DNA of 64,000 nt, taken from Eremophila alpestris peregrina. Its lineage: Eukaryota; Chordata; Aves; Passeriformes; Alaudidae. Shown here piece after piece: positions 62,990-64,000 of this stretch. The stretch is taken from contig WMCF01000016.1 in assembly GCA_009792885.1 (NCBI GenBank), positions 13,001,848 through 13,065,847 on the forward strand. The letters are read 5' to 3'. The position numbers and the translations under genes were made by a program. The notes under the pieces are model-generated. The model worked only from the letters and a program-made list of their open reading frames with translations, ran no database searches and had not been told where the DNA came from. Position 1 is the first letter of the stretch; the number at the start of each line of letters is the position of its first letter.

Positions 62990-64000
62990 CAACAAAGACT
63001 AACACTTAATTTTGCAAGTGATTAGCAGTCACACAGAAGAATGGTGACTAAGGATTAAGAGTCTCATTTTGGAATTCTGGTAGGATTCAGGTTCAGTGAC
63101 ACCCAGACCTGAGCAGTGACAGAGAAAAGCTTTGCTGGAAAGTAAGACATGACACGTCTTATCCTTTCCCACAAAAGAACATTCCTGGATCATGGTAGAC
63201 ATAAATCTGTATTACTCATGCTAATCCTTACACTTTTTGATGAGCTACCAGCAAGGGATCTAAAACTTAAATGTGGAAGTTATTATGACACAAAACCCAT
63301 GAACAGAGGCATCACTCTGCACTGAATAGCTTGACATTTTAAAATTTAAATAACTTTCTGTTTCTGGAATATATTTGAACCAATGAACTATAAATTACAT
63401 ATAATAAATAATAAATAAACATTTAACAAAGGGTATTAATTATTCTCCTTGTACCACTCTAACAGGTAGTTTTCTTTATCTCATGTTTTTCATTTATCAC
63501 ATCTTTTGGTCAGCTTCCATTTTGTGTAAGTCTATTTTTTTTATCCAAAACAGTTTAATCAAATCCAGTCAGTAAGTTCTTTAGTATGTAGCTGCTTGCT
63601 TTAAAAACAACTCTTTGTTGTGGCATCAGCAATAGCCTGCAGTTATCAACAATTCACAGTTACAAAGACTGACAGTGCTATTAATTATAACACAACTTTT
63701 AGTGAAAAATTTCACTGGTCATTTTATAAGATCAAGTAATTGTTTTGAACAGGGAAAAAATACATTTTGTTATAAACATGATTTCAAATACTGGGATGGA
63801 TGTGTCCAAATAGAGAATAGGTGAATATATTTGACACATGTAAAAAAATGCATAGGTATGTCTGCAGCCATTGCATTTCTTTTTAAAACAAGTCTTAGAA
63901 TCAGATTTAATATTAAATGTAGCTCATAGCTCTTAAGCATGTGGAAGATGAAGATTGTGAGAGTAGCTGGCAGTCCCTACTTTTAAATTACAGTTACAAT

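Larger units (their letters stand above)
40807..64000. other. upstream intergenic DNA, part 3
   Basis: About 23 kb of AT-rich sequence without a supportable gene. Notable content is a cluster of inverted repeats at 46.33-46.94 kb, an AT palindrome at 49.02 kb, an 8-bp tandem at 55.64 kb, a G-run patch at 59.28 kb, a 13-bp repeat at 62.78 kb and a purine-rich tract at 62.95 kb. Open frames up to about 130 codons occur but look random. Confidence 0.6.

Overview
The window looks like a piece of a vertebrate chromosome, most likely from a bird. It is AT-rich and almost entirely non-coding. It has one CpG island near 22.8-23.4 kb, spliceosomal exons with GT/AG boundaries, and a few decayed CR1 non-LTR retrotransposon fragments, one of which keeps the typical CR1 3' end. 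There is no bacterial, viral or plasmid architecture: no operons, no CRISPR array and no recognisable tRNA or rRNA gene.

The only gene I can support is the 5' end of CACNA2D3, the voltage-gated calcium channel auxiliary subunit alpha-2/delta-3, on the minus strand. Coding exon 1 (22256 down to 22138) encodes the start Met, a hydrophobic signal peptide and the first mature residues (SEQQIPLS). Coding exon 2 (21519 down to 21438) encodes V-VKLWASAFGG...SGSQLLQK. Joined across a 618-bp intron with matching phase, these residues agree with what I recall of vertebrate alpha-2/delta-3. The rest of the protein (VWA and Cache domains, GPI-anchoring C terminus) lies beyond position 1, so intron 2 is at least 21.4 kb long.

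Layout: 1-21437 is intron 2. It holds two CR1 fragments, a perfect 3 x 26-bp minisatellite, a T/G-rich patch and a strong G-quadruplex motif. 21438-22256 is exon 2, intron 1 and exon 1. 22257 to about 22780 is a probable 5' leader with several short upstream ORFs. About 22760-23400 is the CpG-island promoter, with a GC box, a minus-strand TATA-like box, a G-quadruplex motif and a 28-bp tandem repeat. 23.4-64 kb is upstream, apparently intergenic DNA with two more CR1 fragments, simple repeats and some hairpin-forming sequence, and no convincing exon. In other vertebrates, as I recall, the region 5' of CACNA2D3 is also gene-poor, which fits.

I found no previously undescribed biological system. 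The most useful observations are the diverged signal-peptide exon of CACNA2D3, the T17 homopolymer in the exon 2 splice acceptor, the uORF-rich leader, and a cluster of perfect inverted repeats near 46.3-46.9 kb.
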